Assembly: GCA_025964715.1 (NCBI GenBank)
Contig: JAOPYH010000416.1
Span: 1-41,173 of the forward strand
Length of the DNA stretch: 41,173 bases
Direction: 5' to 3'
From: Streptosporangiaceae bacterium
Lineage (GTDB): Bacteria; Actinomycetota; Actinomycetes; Streptosporangiales; Streptosporangiaceae
In this document: positions 24,856-33,624 of the stretch, piece by piece
Layout: each line of letters begins with the position of its first letter
How positions within the stretch are numbered: position 1 is the first letter of the stretch
The notes under the pieces: generated by a model
Told to the model about the DNA's origin: nothing
Database searches by the model: none
What the model saw: only the letters and a program-made list of their open reading frames with translations
Made by a program: the position numbers and the translations under genes

Positions 24856-25246
24856 GGTCATGACCGAGTTCGACTTCATCGGCATGCACATCATCAGTGA
24901 CATCACCGGGGTGGACCCCGTGCGGATCGCGGATAACGACCTGATCCTGGACGCCGTGCACCGCGGGATCGTGGTATCCGGCGCGACCCTGTGCGGAGTC
25001 CAGAGCAAGGAGTTCGAGCCCTCCGGGGTCACCGCGGTTTTCGTGCTGTCCGAGTCGCACGTGTCCGTCCACACCTATCCCGAGCAGCGGGCGCTGTTCG
25101 TCGATGCGTTCACCTGCGGCACACGGTGTGAGCCTCAGCGCATCCTGGACACGCTGCTGCAGGCGCTGGGCCCCTGCGAGCACCGGACCAGCATCGTCCG
25201 TCGCGGTGCCCCGACCCCTGTGCTCTCGGATGCGGGAGTGATCTGA
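24848..25246 (+). CDS. SpeD-like pyruvoyl decarboxylase (AdoMet decarboxylase family)
   Basis: A 132-residue proenzyme of the prokaryotic AdoMet decarboxylase family. LSESHVSVHTYPE (residues 68-79) holds the Glu69-Ser70 self-cleavage site that generates the pyruvoyl cofactor, and VDAFTCG follows with the conserved Cys90. The length matches class 1B SpeD. Family members decarboxylate SAM for polyamine synthesis, but some SpeD homologues have changed to ornithine or arginine decarboxylases. The gene starts inside the end of the MFS gene and there is no spermidine synthase nearby, so a pathway-specific role is likely: decarboxylating a peptide residue or amino acid, or making decarboxylated SAM as an aminopropyl donor. 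It is probably the last gene of the operon. Confidence 0.9.
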   Translation: MAEVMTEFDFIGMHIISDITGVDPVRIADNDLILDAVHRGIVVSGATLCGVQSKEFEPSGVTAVFVLSESHVSVHTYPEQRALFVDAFTCGTRCEPQRILDTLLQALGPCEHRTSIVRRGAPTPVLSDAGVI

Positions 25247-25359
25247 AAGGACGGGCTCGTGCGGAGGCCCGCCGCACCGGCGTGGGCCGCCGGGATGCGC
25301 GTGTGACGCGGTCCCCGTCGGGTACGCGGCCAGCAGCGCCGGCGCGACGGGGAGTCTCT

Positions 25360-26448
25360 ATGGAGGGTCAAAACGGCAATGAGGAATTAAGAAGGGTCCG
25401 GGTGGCACTTCTGGCCGATCCGGGGCTGCCGTTCGAGATCGCCGACGGTATTCGCGCCGATCTCCCCGGCCTCCTGTCCGAGCGGCTGTCCTCCGAGGCC
25501 GTCTGGGACGTGAATGTGGTGTGCAAGGTTCTCGTGGGCGGCGAACAGACGAAGGGCGGTCATCTCACGCAGGCCATCGGCGCGCACCTGCCGGACGAGG
25601 GATGGGACGTCGGCATGATCTTGACCGATCTGCCCAGGCGCTCGGGTGCCCGGCCCATCGTCGCCGAGGTGAGCGTCCGAAATCGGGTAGGGCTGGTCTC
25701 GCTGCCGGCGCTCGGATCGATCGGCCAGCGGCGTCGCGCCCGCGAGATGCTGATCAGGCTGACCGGCATGCTGTCGGGTGAGACGGCACAGGGTGGCCGA
25801 TGGCCCGGTCGCCGGGTAGGCCGGTTCGAGGAAACCGACGGTTGCTGTGCGCGCTTGGTGACGCCAGGTCTGCGAGGGCGTCTACGGCTGTTCGCGGGCA
25901 TGGTCCGGGCCAACCGGCCGTGGAAACTGGCGCTGGGCCTTTCGAAGATGCTGGCGGTGGTCGCCGCCACCGCGGCCTTGGGGCTGGCCAACAGCAGTGT
26001 CTGGCGGATGGCGGACACGCTCAGCCCATTGAGACAGGCAGGCATCATGGCGCTGTCGATCGCCGCCCTGGTGGCATGGCTCGTCATCGACCACGAACTG
26101 TGGGAGCGCCCGTCGTCGCAGATCGAGCGGGACCGGGCCGTGCTCTACAACCGCGTGACACTGGCCACCCTGACTCTCGGGGTCCTCTGCCTCTATGCCG
26201 GGGTGTTGCTCATGCTGGCCGTCATCACGCCGGCTGTGATCACCGGAGAGGCGCTCCGGACCACGATCGGCCACGCCGGGCCGGGCACGTACCTGGCCCT
26301 GGTGTGGTTCGCGACCTCGCTGGCCATGGTCGGCGGCGCCATCGCGACCGGCCTCGAAGCCGACGTGGCCGTACGGCACGCGGCCTACGGCGCTCGCCAC
26401 CGTCGACGCCTCAGCGACGCGGCGACGCGGGACCGGGCCGGCCGGTGA
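25360..26448 (+). CDS. Actinobacterial membrane protein of unknown function
   Basis: A 362-residue protein. The N-terminal ~150 residues are soluble with patterns such as EAVWDVNVVCK, DEGWDVGMILTDLPRRSGAR and VGLVSLPALGSIGQRRR, which I recall from a conserved actinobacterial hypothetical family. The C-terminal half has about five transmembrane segments (MLAVVAATAALGLANSSVW, AGIMALSIAALVAWLVID, LATLTLGVLCLYAGVLLMLA and others). The start at ATG 25360 follows GGGGAG by five bases; an in-frame upstream start has no such site. It lies 113 bases past the SpeD-like gene on the same strand, beyond a weak hairpin (25259-25277), so I do not assign it to the biosynthetic operon with confidence. Confidence 0.75.
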   Translation: MEGQNGNEELRRVRVALLADPGLPFEIADGIRADLPGLLSERLSSEAVWDVNVVCKVLVGGEQTKGGHLTQAIGAHLPDEGWDVGMILTDLPRRSGARPIVAEVSVRNRVGLVSLPALGSIGQRRRAREMLIRLTGMLSGETAQGGRWPGRRVGRFEETDGCCARLVTPGLRGRLRLFAGMVRANRPWKLALGLSKMLAVVAATAALGLANSSVWRMADTLSPLRQAGIMALSIAALVAWLVIDHELWERPSSQIERDRAVLYNRVTLATLTLGVLCLYAGVLLMLAVITPAVITGEALRTTIGHAGPGTYLALVWFATSLAMVGGAIATGLEADVAVRHAAYGARHRRRLSDAATRDRAGR

Positions 26449-26483
26449 CCCCGCACAGGGGATCCGGTCCTGCACAGGCGAAA

Positions 26484-26520
26484 CCCCGGATGAGCGGGCG
26501 TGTCCGCCGCTCATCCGGGG
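26484..26520 (+). terminator. Perfect 14-bp hairpin terminator
   Basis: CCCCGGATGAGCGG (26484-26497) pairs perfectly with CCGCTCATCCGGGG (26507-26520) around a 9-base loop. It lies 36 bases past the stop of the membrane-protein gene and, being symmetrical, could also stop the convergent COG4705-like gene. Confidence 0.8.
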
Positions 26521-26580
26521 CTATGGAGCAAAGTCCGGCGCACAGGAGGGCCGAGGTCGCGAGATGACCGCCCCGCGACC

Positions 26581-27427
<847 letters not shown>

Positions 27428-27529
27428 GTGGCGCGAGTGTTCCAGGGGGAACCTCAACGCCAGGCTAACGTCGGAGCAGGTCCGCGCTTACCTAGCCGAC
27501 GGAGCCGGCAGAATGGTGACCGTGGTCAG

Positions 27530-27781
27530 TCAGAAACTGACGCCCCGGCCGCCTGTCACGGAGAGCACCCGGGCGGACACGACGAGGGCGAAGTTCACGA
27601 CCAAGGTGTACGGCTGGTTGCTTCCCTGCTCGGCGACCAGGATCCGGGACACCATCCCCTCCTGCATCCAGGAGGCGAGATCGTCTTCGGTCGGCGGCTC
27701 GCCGTGCAGGAGGAGCCTCCAATCGGTCGTCTGTCCGACGACACGGAGGTGGAGCTCGCCCGTAGGCTTCGAATCGGTCAT
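27530..27781 (-). CDS. Small hypothetical protein, 83 residues
   Basis: A short soluble protein beginning MTDSKPTGELHLRVVGQTTD with ELASWMQEG-like helical and LVVNFALVV beta-like stretches; no membrane segment. ATG at 27781 has AGGA five bases upstream, and third-position GC is high, supporting a real gene. A GTG one codon earlier is also possible. I recognise no family. It is divergent from the reductase/desaturase pair and lies about 100 bases upstream of the COG4705-like gene in the same direction. Confidence 0.6.
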   Translation of the reverse strand: MTDSKPTGELHLRVVGQTTDWRLLLHGEPPTEDDLASWMQEGMVSRILVAEQGSNQPYTLVVNFALVVSARVLSVTGGRGVSF

Positions 27782-27992
27782 CACTGTCCTGCCGTGGCGA
27801 TGGGCGGGATCACCCGCCGGCTACAAGACTACGGCGTTCGTACGGATTCAGCGGGAGACCGGCTGCGGGCGGGGTTCGGCCGCCTGGCGAAGGCGAACGT
27901 CGACTTGGGCCGTGCTGGGCCGATGACCTTCCTTGCCGTCCATACGATTACGGTGAGTGATCGCATGTCGAGGCTTCGGGGAGGGAGGTCAC

Positions 27993-29153
27993 GTGCCGCA
28001 CGCGACAGCACCCGGCAGCGAACGCCGGACGCGCGTCCTGCGGCGGCTCGCGAACACGGTCGAGTGCCTCACCACACCGTTGCTGCCCGATGACTACCTG
28101 GGGCTGATCAACCCGCTCTGGTCCGCCGGGGAGCCCCGCGGCCGGATCGAGGCCGTACGCGCGGAGACCGCGGATTCGGCCACCATCGTGATCCGTCCGG
28201 GCCGTAGGTGGGTCCGGCATAAACCCGGGCAATGGGTCCGGATCGCCCTCGACATCGAAGGGAGACGTCACTGGCGCACGTACTCGCTGTCCTCGGCTCC
28301 GGAGCGCCCTGACGGCCGTATCACCATCACCGTCAAAGCCGTTCCGGACGGCCTCGTCTCTCGCTACCTCGTACGGCGGGTGGCGCCCGGGACGATCGTG
28401 GGCCTGAGCCGGCCGCAGGGTGAGTTCGTACTGCCGGTCCCGCCGCCATCGCGGCTGCTGTTCCTGACGGCGGGAAGCGGCATCACACCCGTGATGGCGA
28501 TGCTCCGCAGCCTCACCCGAGCGGACGCAGGCGCGCGAGAACCCCGCGCCGACAGGCTTACTCCCGGCACGGCCGGGTCACTCGGCACGTGCCCGGCCAT
28601 GCCGGACGTGACACTCGTGCACTCGGCGCCCACACCAGGCGACGTCATTTTCGGTCATGAGCTCAGGGTCATGGCGGCCAGGTGCCCGAGCCTGCGACTG
28701 TACGAACGGCACACGCGGACGGAGGGGCGCCTCGAGCCGGCGCGGCTGCCGGCCCTGTGCCCTGACTGGGCGGATCGTGAAGTCTGGGCCTGCGGACCGG
28801 CAGGCATGCTGGACGAGGTCACGGCCCACTGGGCCGGGCTCGCTGATCGGCTGCACGTGGAGCACTTTCGCCCGGCGGTGCCGTGGGCGGGTGGCGCCGG
28901 CGGACGCGTCCGCTTCGGCCGGAGCGGCCGGGAGGCGGAGGCCGACGGCGCCACGCCGCTGCTGGCCGTGGGAGAGGACGCGGGCGTGCTCATGCCCAGC
29001 GGCTGCCGCATGGGGATCTGCTTCAGCTGCGTGGCGCGGCTGTGGTCCGGGCAGGTACGGGACCTGCGCACCGGCCGGGTCCACGGCGAAGCGGGCGACC
29101 TCGTCCAGACCTGCGTGTCGGCCGCGGCCGGTCCTGTCGAGATCGAGCTTTGA
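27993..29153 (+). CDS. FNR-like ferredoxin reductase with C-terminal 2Fe-2S domain, desaturase partner
   Basis: A 386-residue flavo-iron-sulfur reductase. RTYSLSSAP binds FAD, LTAGSGITPVMAMLRSL is the NAD(P) entry motif, WACGPAGMLD is the late FNR motif, and GCRMGICFSC with a later Cys (VQTC) forms a plant-type 2Fe-2S site. It passes electrons from NADPH to the desaturase that follows 14 bases downstream, as Rv3230c does for DesA3 in Mycobacterium tuberculosis. GTG at 27993 has GGAGG six bases upstream; an earlier in-frame start has no such signal. An insert of about 25 residues rich in Ala/Arg/Pro (ADAGAREPRADRLTPGTAGS) lies within the NAD(P)-binding half. Confidence 0.92.
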   Translation: MPHATAPGSERRTRVLRRLANTVECLTTPLLPDDYLGLINPLWSAGEPRGRIEAVRAETADSATIVIRPGRRWVRHKPGQWVRIALDIEGRRHWRTYSLSSAPERPDGRITITVKAVPDGLVSRYLVRRVAPGTIVGLSRPQGEFVLPVPPPSRLLFLTAGSGITPVMAMLRSLTRADAGAREPRADRLTPGTAGSLGTCPAMPDVTLVHSAPTPGDVIFGHELRVMAARCPSLRLYERHTRTEGRLEPARLPALCPDWADREVWACGPAGMLDEVTAHWAGLADRLHVEHFRPAVPWAGGAGGRVRFGRSGREAEADGATPLLAVGEDAGVLMPSGCRMGICFSCVARLWSGQVRDLRTGRVHGEAGDLVQTCVSAAAGPVEIEL

Positions 29154-29167
29154 GGGGGAGTACGACC

Positions 29168-30283
29168 ATGTCGGCAACAGCACTTCGCAAGCCTGCTCAC
29201 GTCGAGGAGTTCGGCCGCGAACTGGACAAGATCCGCGATGAGGTGATCGGAAGCCTCGGTGCGAAGGACGCGGACTACATCCGCGGCGTCATCGCGACGC
29301 AGCGCGGGCTGGAGCTCGCAGGGCGGGCACTGCTCTTCGCCTCCTGGCTGCCGCCCGCGTGGGCGACCGGGACCACGGCCCTGGCCGCCGCGAAGATCTT
29401 GGAGAACATGGAGATCGGCCACAACGTCCTGCATGGACAGTGGGACTGGATGCGCGACCCCAAGATCCATTCGACCACGTGGGAGTGGGACCTCGTCTCA
29501 CCTGCCCGCCAGTGGAAGCACTCGCACAATTTCGTCCACCACACCTGGACGAACGTGCTGGGCAAGGACCGCGACATCGGCTACTCGGCAATGCGCGTCA
29601 GCCCGGAGCAACGCTGGTATCCGGTCTATCTCCTCCAGCCGTTCTACAACGTGCTCCTCGCGCTCTTCTTCGAGTACGGCATCGCGATCTACGACGTGGA
29701 GCTCGAGCGCATACCGACCGGCGGGAAGGACCCGAAGGAGGCCTTGACCCAGCTAGGCGCCATCGCAGGCAAGATGCGGCGTCAGATCACCAAGGACTAT
29801 CTGGCGTATCCGCTGTTGGCGGGCCCTGGCTTCCTGCCCGTCCTGCTGGGCAATCTGACCGCGAACCTGGCCCGCAACGTGTGGGCGCACACCATCATCT
29901 TCTGCGGGCACTTCGCGGAGGGCGCCGAGTTCTTCACCGAGGACCAGCTAGAAGGCGAGACCAGAGGCGAGTGGTACGTCCGCCAGTTGCTCGGCTCGTG
30001 CAACATCGACGGGGGACGTCTGCTCCACCTCATGAGCGGCAACCTGAGCCACCAGATCGAGCATCACCTGTTCCCGGACCTGCCGAGTAACCGCTACGCC
30101 GATATCGCCCCGCGGGTCCGCGCCCTGTGCGAGCGATTCGGGCTCCCTTACACCTCGGGTTCGCTGGCCCGGCAGACGGGCTCGGTCTGGAAACGCATCC
30201 TGCGGCTGGCACTGCCGGGGCCGGGCCGACGCGGACCAGCGGAAGCCCCGCCGTCGCCCGGCAGGCTCCGGGCCGTGGTCTGA
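29168..30283 (+). CDS. Membrane acyl-CoA/fatty acid desaturase (DesA3-like)
   Basis: A 371-residue integral-membrane di-iron desaturase. All three His boxes are present: HNVLHG, HSHNFVHHTW and HQIEHHLFPD. Hydrophobic segments (ALLFASWLPPAWATGTTALA; LLQPFYNVLLALFFEYGIAI) flank them. It introduces a double bond into long-chain acyl chains at the membrane face, probably delta-9 by analogy with DesA3. ATG at 29168 follows a GGGGG run. It forms a two-gene operon with the reductase, its dedicated electron donor. A basic Pro/Gly-rich tail of about 40 residues follows the last His box region. Confidence 0.93.
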   Translation: MSATALRKPAHVEEFGRELDKIRDEVIGSLGAKDADYIRGVIATQRGLELAGRALLFASWLPPAWATGTTALAAAKILENMEIGHNVLHGQWDWMRDPKIHSTTWEWDLVSPARQWKHSHNFVHHTWTNVLGKDRDIGYSAMRVSPEQRWYPVYLLQPFYNVLLALFFEYGIAIYDVELERIPTGGKDPKEALTQLGAIAGKMRRQITKDYLAYPLLAGPGFLPVLLGNLTANLARNVWAHTIIFCGHFAEGAEFFTEDQLEGETRGEWYVRQLLGSCNIDGGRLLHLMSGNLSHQIEHHLFPDLPSNRYADIAPRVRALCERFGLPYTSGSLARQTGSVWKRILRLALPGPGRRGPAEAPPSPGRLRAVV

Positions 30284-30334
30284 GGCCGGAACGCCGTTTC
30301 CATGGATCTTGTTACCGCGATCTTCGGGTCCGGG

Positions 30335-30769
30335 TCAGACCCGTGCGCGCGCCCTGACGACGCGGTGTGCGCCCCGCGACCTCGTCGCGACTGCGGACGG
30401 TTCGGCGTGGAGGGCCGCGACCAGTGAGGCATGGATGGTCAGGCCGCGGTCCAGGCCGGTGATGTGCAGGAGCTTCAGCACCTGCGGTTGCGGTGCGGCC
30501 AGGGACATGGGGGTGCCGAGGATCCGGGCACGTCGCTGTGTGCCGATCAGCACGGCCAGTCCGGACGCGTCGCAGAAGGACACGCCGGAGAGGTCGATGA
30601 CCAGCCGCCTGCCGAGTCCGGCGGCTGTGGTCAGCGCGCCGTTGAGCCGTTCCCGCAGGGCAGGTGTGGTGGCGATGTCGAGCTCTCCGTGGAGAGCGAC
30701 GATCTTATGGTCGGGACGCCGGGAGGACTTCGGGCCCGTGCGCGTATCGACGGTTTGGCCTAGGTTCAT
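30335..30769 (-). CDS. STAS-domain anti-sigma factor antagonist
   Basis: A 144-residue SpoIIAA/RsbV-like protein. The STAS core (KIVALHGELDIATTPALRER, then LVIDLSGVSFCDASGLAVLI) contains Ser69 in the DASG motif, the residue that anti-sigma kinases phosphorylate. Unphosphorylated protein would bind its anti-sigma factor and free the sigma factor. No kinase or sigma gene lies next to it, so the partner is elsewhere. ATG at 30769 has GGAGA six bases upstream. A basic tail of about 20 residues follows the STAS fold. It is convergent with the desaturase. Confidence 0.88.
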   Translation of the reverse strand: MNLGQTVDTRTGPKSSRRPDHKIVALHGELDIATTPALRERLNGALTTAAGLGRRLVIDLSGVSFCDASGLAVLIGTQRRARILGTPMSLAAPQPQVLKLLHITGLDRGLTIHASLVAALHAEPSAVATRSRGAHRVVRARARV

Positions 30770-31121
30770 GGTGAATCTCCGATGTCCAGTGCGCGGCCGG
30801 CGGTGAATGCCGCCGCGTCGGGGGAGTGACCGCGGGGAGCGCACTGGCGGGGAGTGTGTTGCGCGAGACGTCGCGACGGCCGCCAGGTGATGGTCTGGTT
30901 CCGCGTCATCGTCGCCGGACCCATCTCGGCTCCGGAGAACAGGGCCGCAGTGGTGGAACTCCGGGGGCGACGTCGACTCGAGTGCCAACGTACAGAAAGT
31001 CCGCGGTGATGCTCACCTTACTCGTTCGAGTCGATCCGCGCTCTGGCGCTTGTCCATGCCTGCGCGGGGTGCAGCAGCGTCCGGTTCGTGTCACTCCGGC
31101 GGCCGAGGGTATCCGGACGGC
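30770..31121. other. Divergent intergenic region of 352 bases with a long-spaced inverted repeat
   Basis: I see no gene. TCGACTCGA (30973-30981) and its complement TCGAGTCGA (31026-31034) form a 9-bp inverted repeat 44 bases apart, which may be a regulator site or a weak hairpin. The promoters of the STAS and sulfite-oxidase-family genes must lie here; none is clear. Confidence 0.35.
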
Positions 31122-32213
31122 ATGGGTACGTGGGGCAAAAGAGAGGACATGGTCGTCCACCAGATCGAGCCGTACAACGCCGAGCCGCCACCATGCGCTC
31201 TGGCCGACCAGGTGCTCACTCCGCTGGACACCTTCTACAGCCGCAACCACGGACCTGTCCCGGATCTGGATCCGGCGTCCTGGCGCCTGACGGTGGACGG
31301 GCTGGTGGACAGCCCGCTGACCTTGTCGCTGGAGGATCTGCGTTCCCGCTTCCCCGAGCGCACCATGACGGCGACCCTGCAGTGCGCCGGTAATCGCCGC
31401 GCGGACTTCATGGAGTTCCGCGACATCCCGGGCGAGGATCCCTGGGGGCCCGGCGCCACTTCCACCGCGCGCTGGAGCGGGGCCGGCCTGGCTGACGTCC
31501 TCGCCGGCGCGGGGCTGCGTCCCGAGGCCGCGCACATCGCCTTCGCCGCCCCCGACGTCTCTGATCTCGCGGATCCGCCGCAGGCCTATGGCGGCTCGAT
31601 CCCCGTCGCCAAGGCCACCACCGATGGGGTACTGCTCGCCTGGGCCATGAACGACCGGCCGCTGCCCCGGGTCCACGGCGCACCGGTCCGGGTCGTGGTC
31701 CCCGGCTGGATCGGCGCCCGCAGCGTCAAATGGCTCCAGCGGGTCACCGCCCAGGGACAACCCTCCGGCAACTACTTCCAGGCCACCGCCTACCGCCTCC
31801 TGCCGGCGGAAGCCGACCCCGCCCGGGCCGGTCCCGGCGACGGTATCTCCCTGGGGCCCGTCGCGCTCAACACCGCCATCCTGCGGCCCGGCGACGGCTC
31901 CCGGTTGCTGCCCGGCCGTACAGAGATCACCGGTTACGCCTACGCCGGCGAAGACCGGCGGGTCGTCCGGGTCGACGTGTCCCTCGACGAGGGCCGTAGC
32001 TGGATCCAGGTGGACCTTGACGAGCAGGCCGGCCCCTGGACGTGGCGGCACTGGCGCACGACGGTTCACCTCGGGGAAGGCGAAACCGTGATCACCGCTC
32101 GCGCCTGGGACACCACGGCGGCCACCCAGCCCGAATCCGCCCGGCACCTGTGGAATCCCAAGGGCTACGCCAACAACTCGTGGTCACGCGTCCACGTCAC
32201 CTGCCGCGCATGA
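31122..32213 (+). CDS. Sulfite-oxidase-family molybdopterin enzyme
   Basis: A 363-residue protein with the oxidoreductase molybdopterin-binding domain (TPLDTFYSRNHGPVPDLD, then TATLQCAGNRR with the Mo-ligand Cys, and GGSIPVAKATTDGVLLAWAM) followed by the Mo-co dimerisation domain (RTEITGYAYAGEDRRVVRVD; NPKGYANNSWSRVHV). There is no signal peptide, so it is probably cytosolic, unlike YedY/MsrP. The substrate may be sulfite, but actinobacterial members are often uncharacterised. I chose ATG at 31122 because WGKREDMVVHQIEPYNAEPP is how family members begin; the ribosome site is weak. A strong hairpin follows the gene. Confidence 0.88.
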   Translation: MGTWGKREDMVVHQIEPYNAEPPPCALADQVLTPLDTFYSRNHGPVPDLDPASWRLTVDGLVDSPLTLSLEDLRSRFPERTMTATLQCAGNRRADFMEFRDIPGEDPWGPGATSTARWSGAGLADVLAGAGLRPEAAHIAFAAPDVSDLADPPQAYGGSIPVAKATTDGVLLAWAMNDRPLPRVHGAPVRVVVPGWIGARSVKWLQRVTAQGQPSGNYFQATAYRLLPAEADPARAGPGDGISLGPVALNTAILRPGDGSRLLPGRTEITGYAYAGEDRRVVRVDVSLDEGRSWIQVDLDEQAGPWTWRHWRTTVHLGEGETVITARAWDTTAATQPESARHLWNPKGYANNSWSRVHVTCRA

Positions 32214-32251
32214 TCGTGGTGCGAAGGCCGTGCGGATGGTGGAAAACCGAA

Positions 32252-32284
32252 GGGACGGACGAGGGGTGATCCCTCTTCCGTCCC
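32252..32284. terminator. Hairpin terminator shared by converging transcripts
   Basis: GGGACGGA-c-GAGGG pairs with CCCTC-t-TCCGTCCC: 13 base pairs with one mismatch and a five-base loop. It lies 38 bases past the molybdoenzyme stop and 10 bases past the 3' end of the minus-strand tRNA, so it can serve both. Confidence 0.75.
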
Positions 32285-32294
32285 AAGGTGTGTG

Positions 32295-32366
32295 CGCCCC
32301 CTGCAGGATTCGAACCTGCGCACTCGGCTCCGGAGGCCGATGCTCTATCCCCTGAGCTAAGGGGGC
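32295..32366 (-). tRNA. tRNA-Arg (anticodon CCG)
   Basis: The minus strand folds into a complete cloverleaf: acceptor GCCCCCT/AGGGGGC with discriminator G, D arm GCTC/GAGC, anticodon stem TCGGC/GCCGA around loop CTCCGGA (anticodon CCG), a short variable loop, and T arm GCAGG-TTCGAAT-CCTGC. It is 72 bases, with no encoded CCA. Confidence 0.95.
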
Positions 32367-32460
32367 TTGGCGCGAAAAGAAGGCTACCAGCTATGAAACG
32401 CTGACGCGCACCTGGTTATTCGCCGTGCGTTCCGGCGGCCGACCGGCTAGCTTCGTGGCC

Positions 32461-32850
32461 GTGACCGATGCCCTGGGACGCGTGCTGGTCGTGGACGACG
32501 ACGAGGTGATCCGGCAGCTCATCGCCGTGAACCTGCAGCTTGAAGGCTTTGACGTGGAGACAGCGGTCGACGGGCAGGACTGCCTGGACAAGGTGGTCGC
32601 GGTCGACCCCCTCGTGATCACACTTGACATCATGATGCCCCGGCTGGACGGCTGGGTGACGGCGGTCAAGCTCCGTGAGGATCCCTCGACCCGGCACATG
32701 AAGGTCGTGATGATCACCGCCCGGGCCCAGGACCACGACATCCGGCGCGGACACGAGATCGGCGTCGACGCCTACGTCACCAAGCCCTTCGATCCGGCCG
32801 AGCTGATCCGTACCGTCCGGCAGCTGGCCGGTGCCGGTCCCGGCGAGTGA
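32461..32850 (+). CDS. Single-domain response regulator (CheY-like receiver)
   Basis: A 129-residue receiver domain without an output domain. The acidic pocket is VLVVDDDEV, the phosphoacceptor is Asp56 in LDIMMPRLDG, the Thr switch is in VMITARA, and the Lys is in YVTKPF. The GTG start at 32461 has TAGCTT seven bases upstream and no ribosome site, so it may be leaderless. No histidine kinase lies next to it. It must act by protein contact, but the target is unknown. Confidence 0.9.
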   Translation: MTDALGRVLVVDDDEVIRQLIAVNLQLEGFDVETAVDGQDCLDKVVAVDPLVITLDIMMPRLDGWVTAVKLREDPSTRHMKVVMITARAQDHDIRRGHEIGVDAYVTKPFDPAELIRTVRQLAGAGPGE

Positions 32851-32907
32851 TCGAACACGAGGTCGCCGCGGCGTGGTCCCACATGCTGGTCGGATAGTCT
32901 CGCCTAG

Positions 32908-33624
32908 GTGACCCCAGCCGATGTGGGCGGTGCCGTGCTCGCCGCGGTGGCCGCCGCGCGCGACGCCGGCGAGCTGTCCCGCGTCCCCGGCGACGCGCTC
33001 CTGACGTGTGCCAACGGGTCCTACGGCACGCCGCTGGCACTACGGCTCGCGGCGGCGGAGGGCCGGCCGGCCGAAGAGGTCGCGCGGCTGATCGCCGAGC
33101 GGCTGCCGCTGAGGTCGGAGACCAGGGGCGGCTTCCTCACGATCACGGCCCCGGGCCTCGCGGAGGGCATCGCGGCGGACTCCGGCTACGGCCGCGCGGC
33201 GGTCCCGCGTCCGGACAGCACGTGGCCGGACCGGCCGCGGACCTTCGGCAATCCGGGTTTCTCCGTACGCTATGCCTATGTACGAGCTGCGTCGGTCCGG
33301 CGGCAGGGGACCGACCTCGGCATCGCGGCGGGCCCGCACGAGGCCGGCGGTCCGCTGGAGGTCAGGCTGCTGGATCTGCTCGGGGACTTCCCGGGCCGGA
33401 CCGCGCAGGCCGCACGCGAAGGCGACGCCGGGGTGCTGAAACGGCACCTGGAGCGGGTCGCCGAGGCCTATCACGACGTGTACGAACGGTGCCCGGCACT
33501 GCCGTGCGGCGATGAGGAGCCGGCCCCCCGGCACGGCGCCCGCCGCACGCTGGCCGAGGCGGTGCGCACAACCATTGGAAACGGGCTGTACATGCTCGGC
33601 GAGACCCCGAGAGAGAGACTTTGA
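32908..33624 (+). CDS. nrtL: ArgS-related anticodon-binding (DALR) protein, NrtL type
   Basis: A 238-residue protein that resembles arginyl-tRNA synthetase with the catalytic core removed. The N-terminal part ([20 protein letters not shown] to [13 protein letters not shown]) corresponds to the synthetase N-terminal domain. The C-terminal part ([14 protein letters not shown] to [20 protein letters not shown]) is a DALR anticodon-binding fold. No HIGH or KMSKS motif is present, so it cannot charge tRNA. NrtL-type proteins are known as annotations in actinomycetes upstream of lysA; the role is undetermined. Its stop overlaps the lysA start. A tRNA-Arg gene sits 540 bases upstream on the other strand. 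Confidence 0.75.
   Translation: MTPADVGGAVLAAVAAARDAGELSRVPGDALLTCANGSYGTPLALRLAAAEGRPAEEVARLIAERLPLRSETRGGFLTITAPGLAEGIAADSGYGRAAVPRPDSTWPDRPRTFGNPGFSVRYAYVRAASVRRQGTDLGIAAGPHEAGGPLEVRLLDLLGDFPGRTAQAAREGDAGVLKRHLERVAEAYHDVYERCPALPCGDEEPAPRHGARRTLAEAVRTTIGNGLYMLGETPRERL

Noticed and set aside
25282..25359. Upstream start for the 25.4 kb membrane protein
   Set aside because: The extra 26 residues are Arg/Pro/Ala-rich without homology, and the ATG at 25360 has a well-placed GGGGAG.
32507..32509. Output domain for the response regulator
   Set aside because: The frame ends with the receiver fold at 32850 and the next gene is unrelated, so it is a single-domain regulator.
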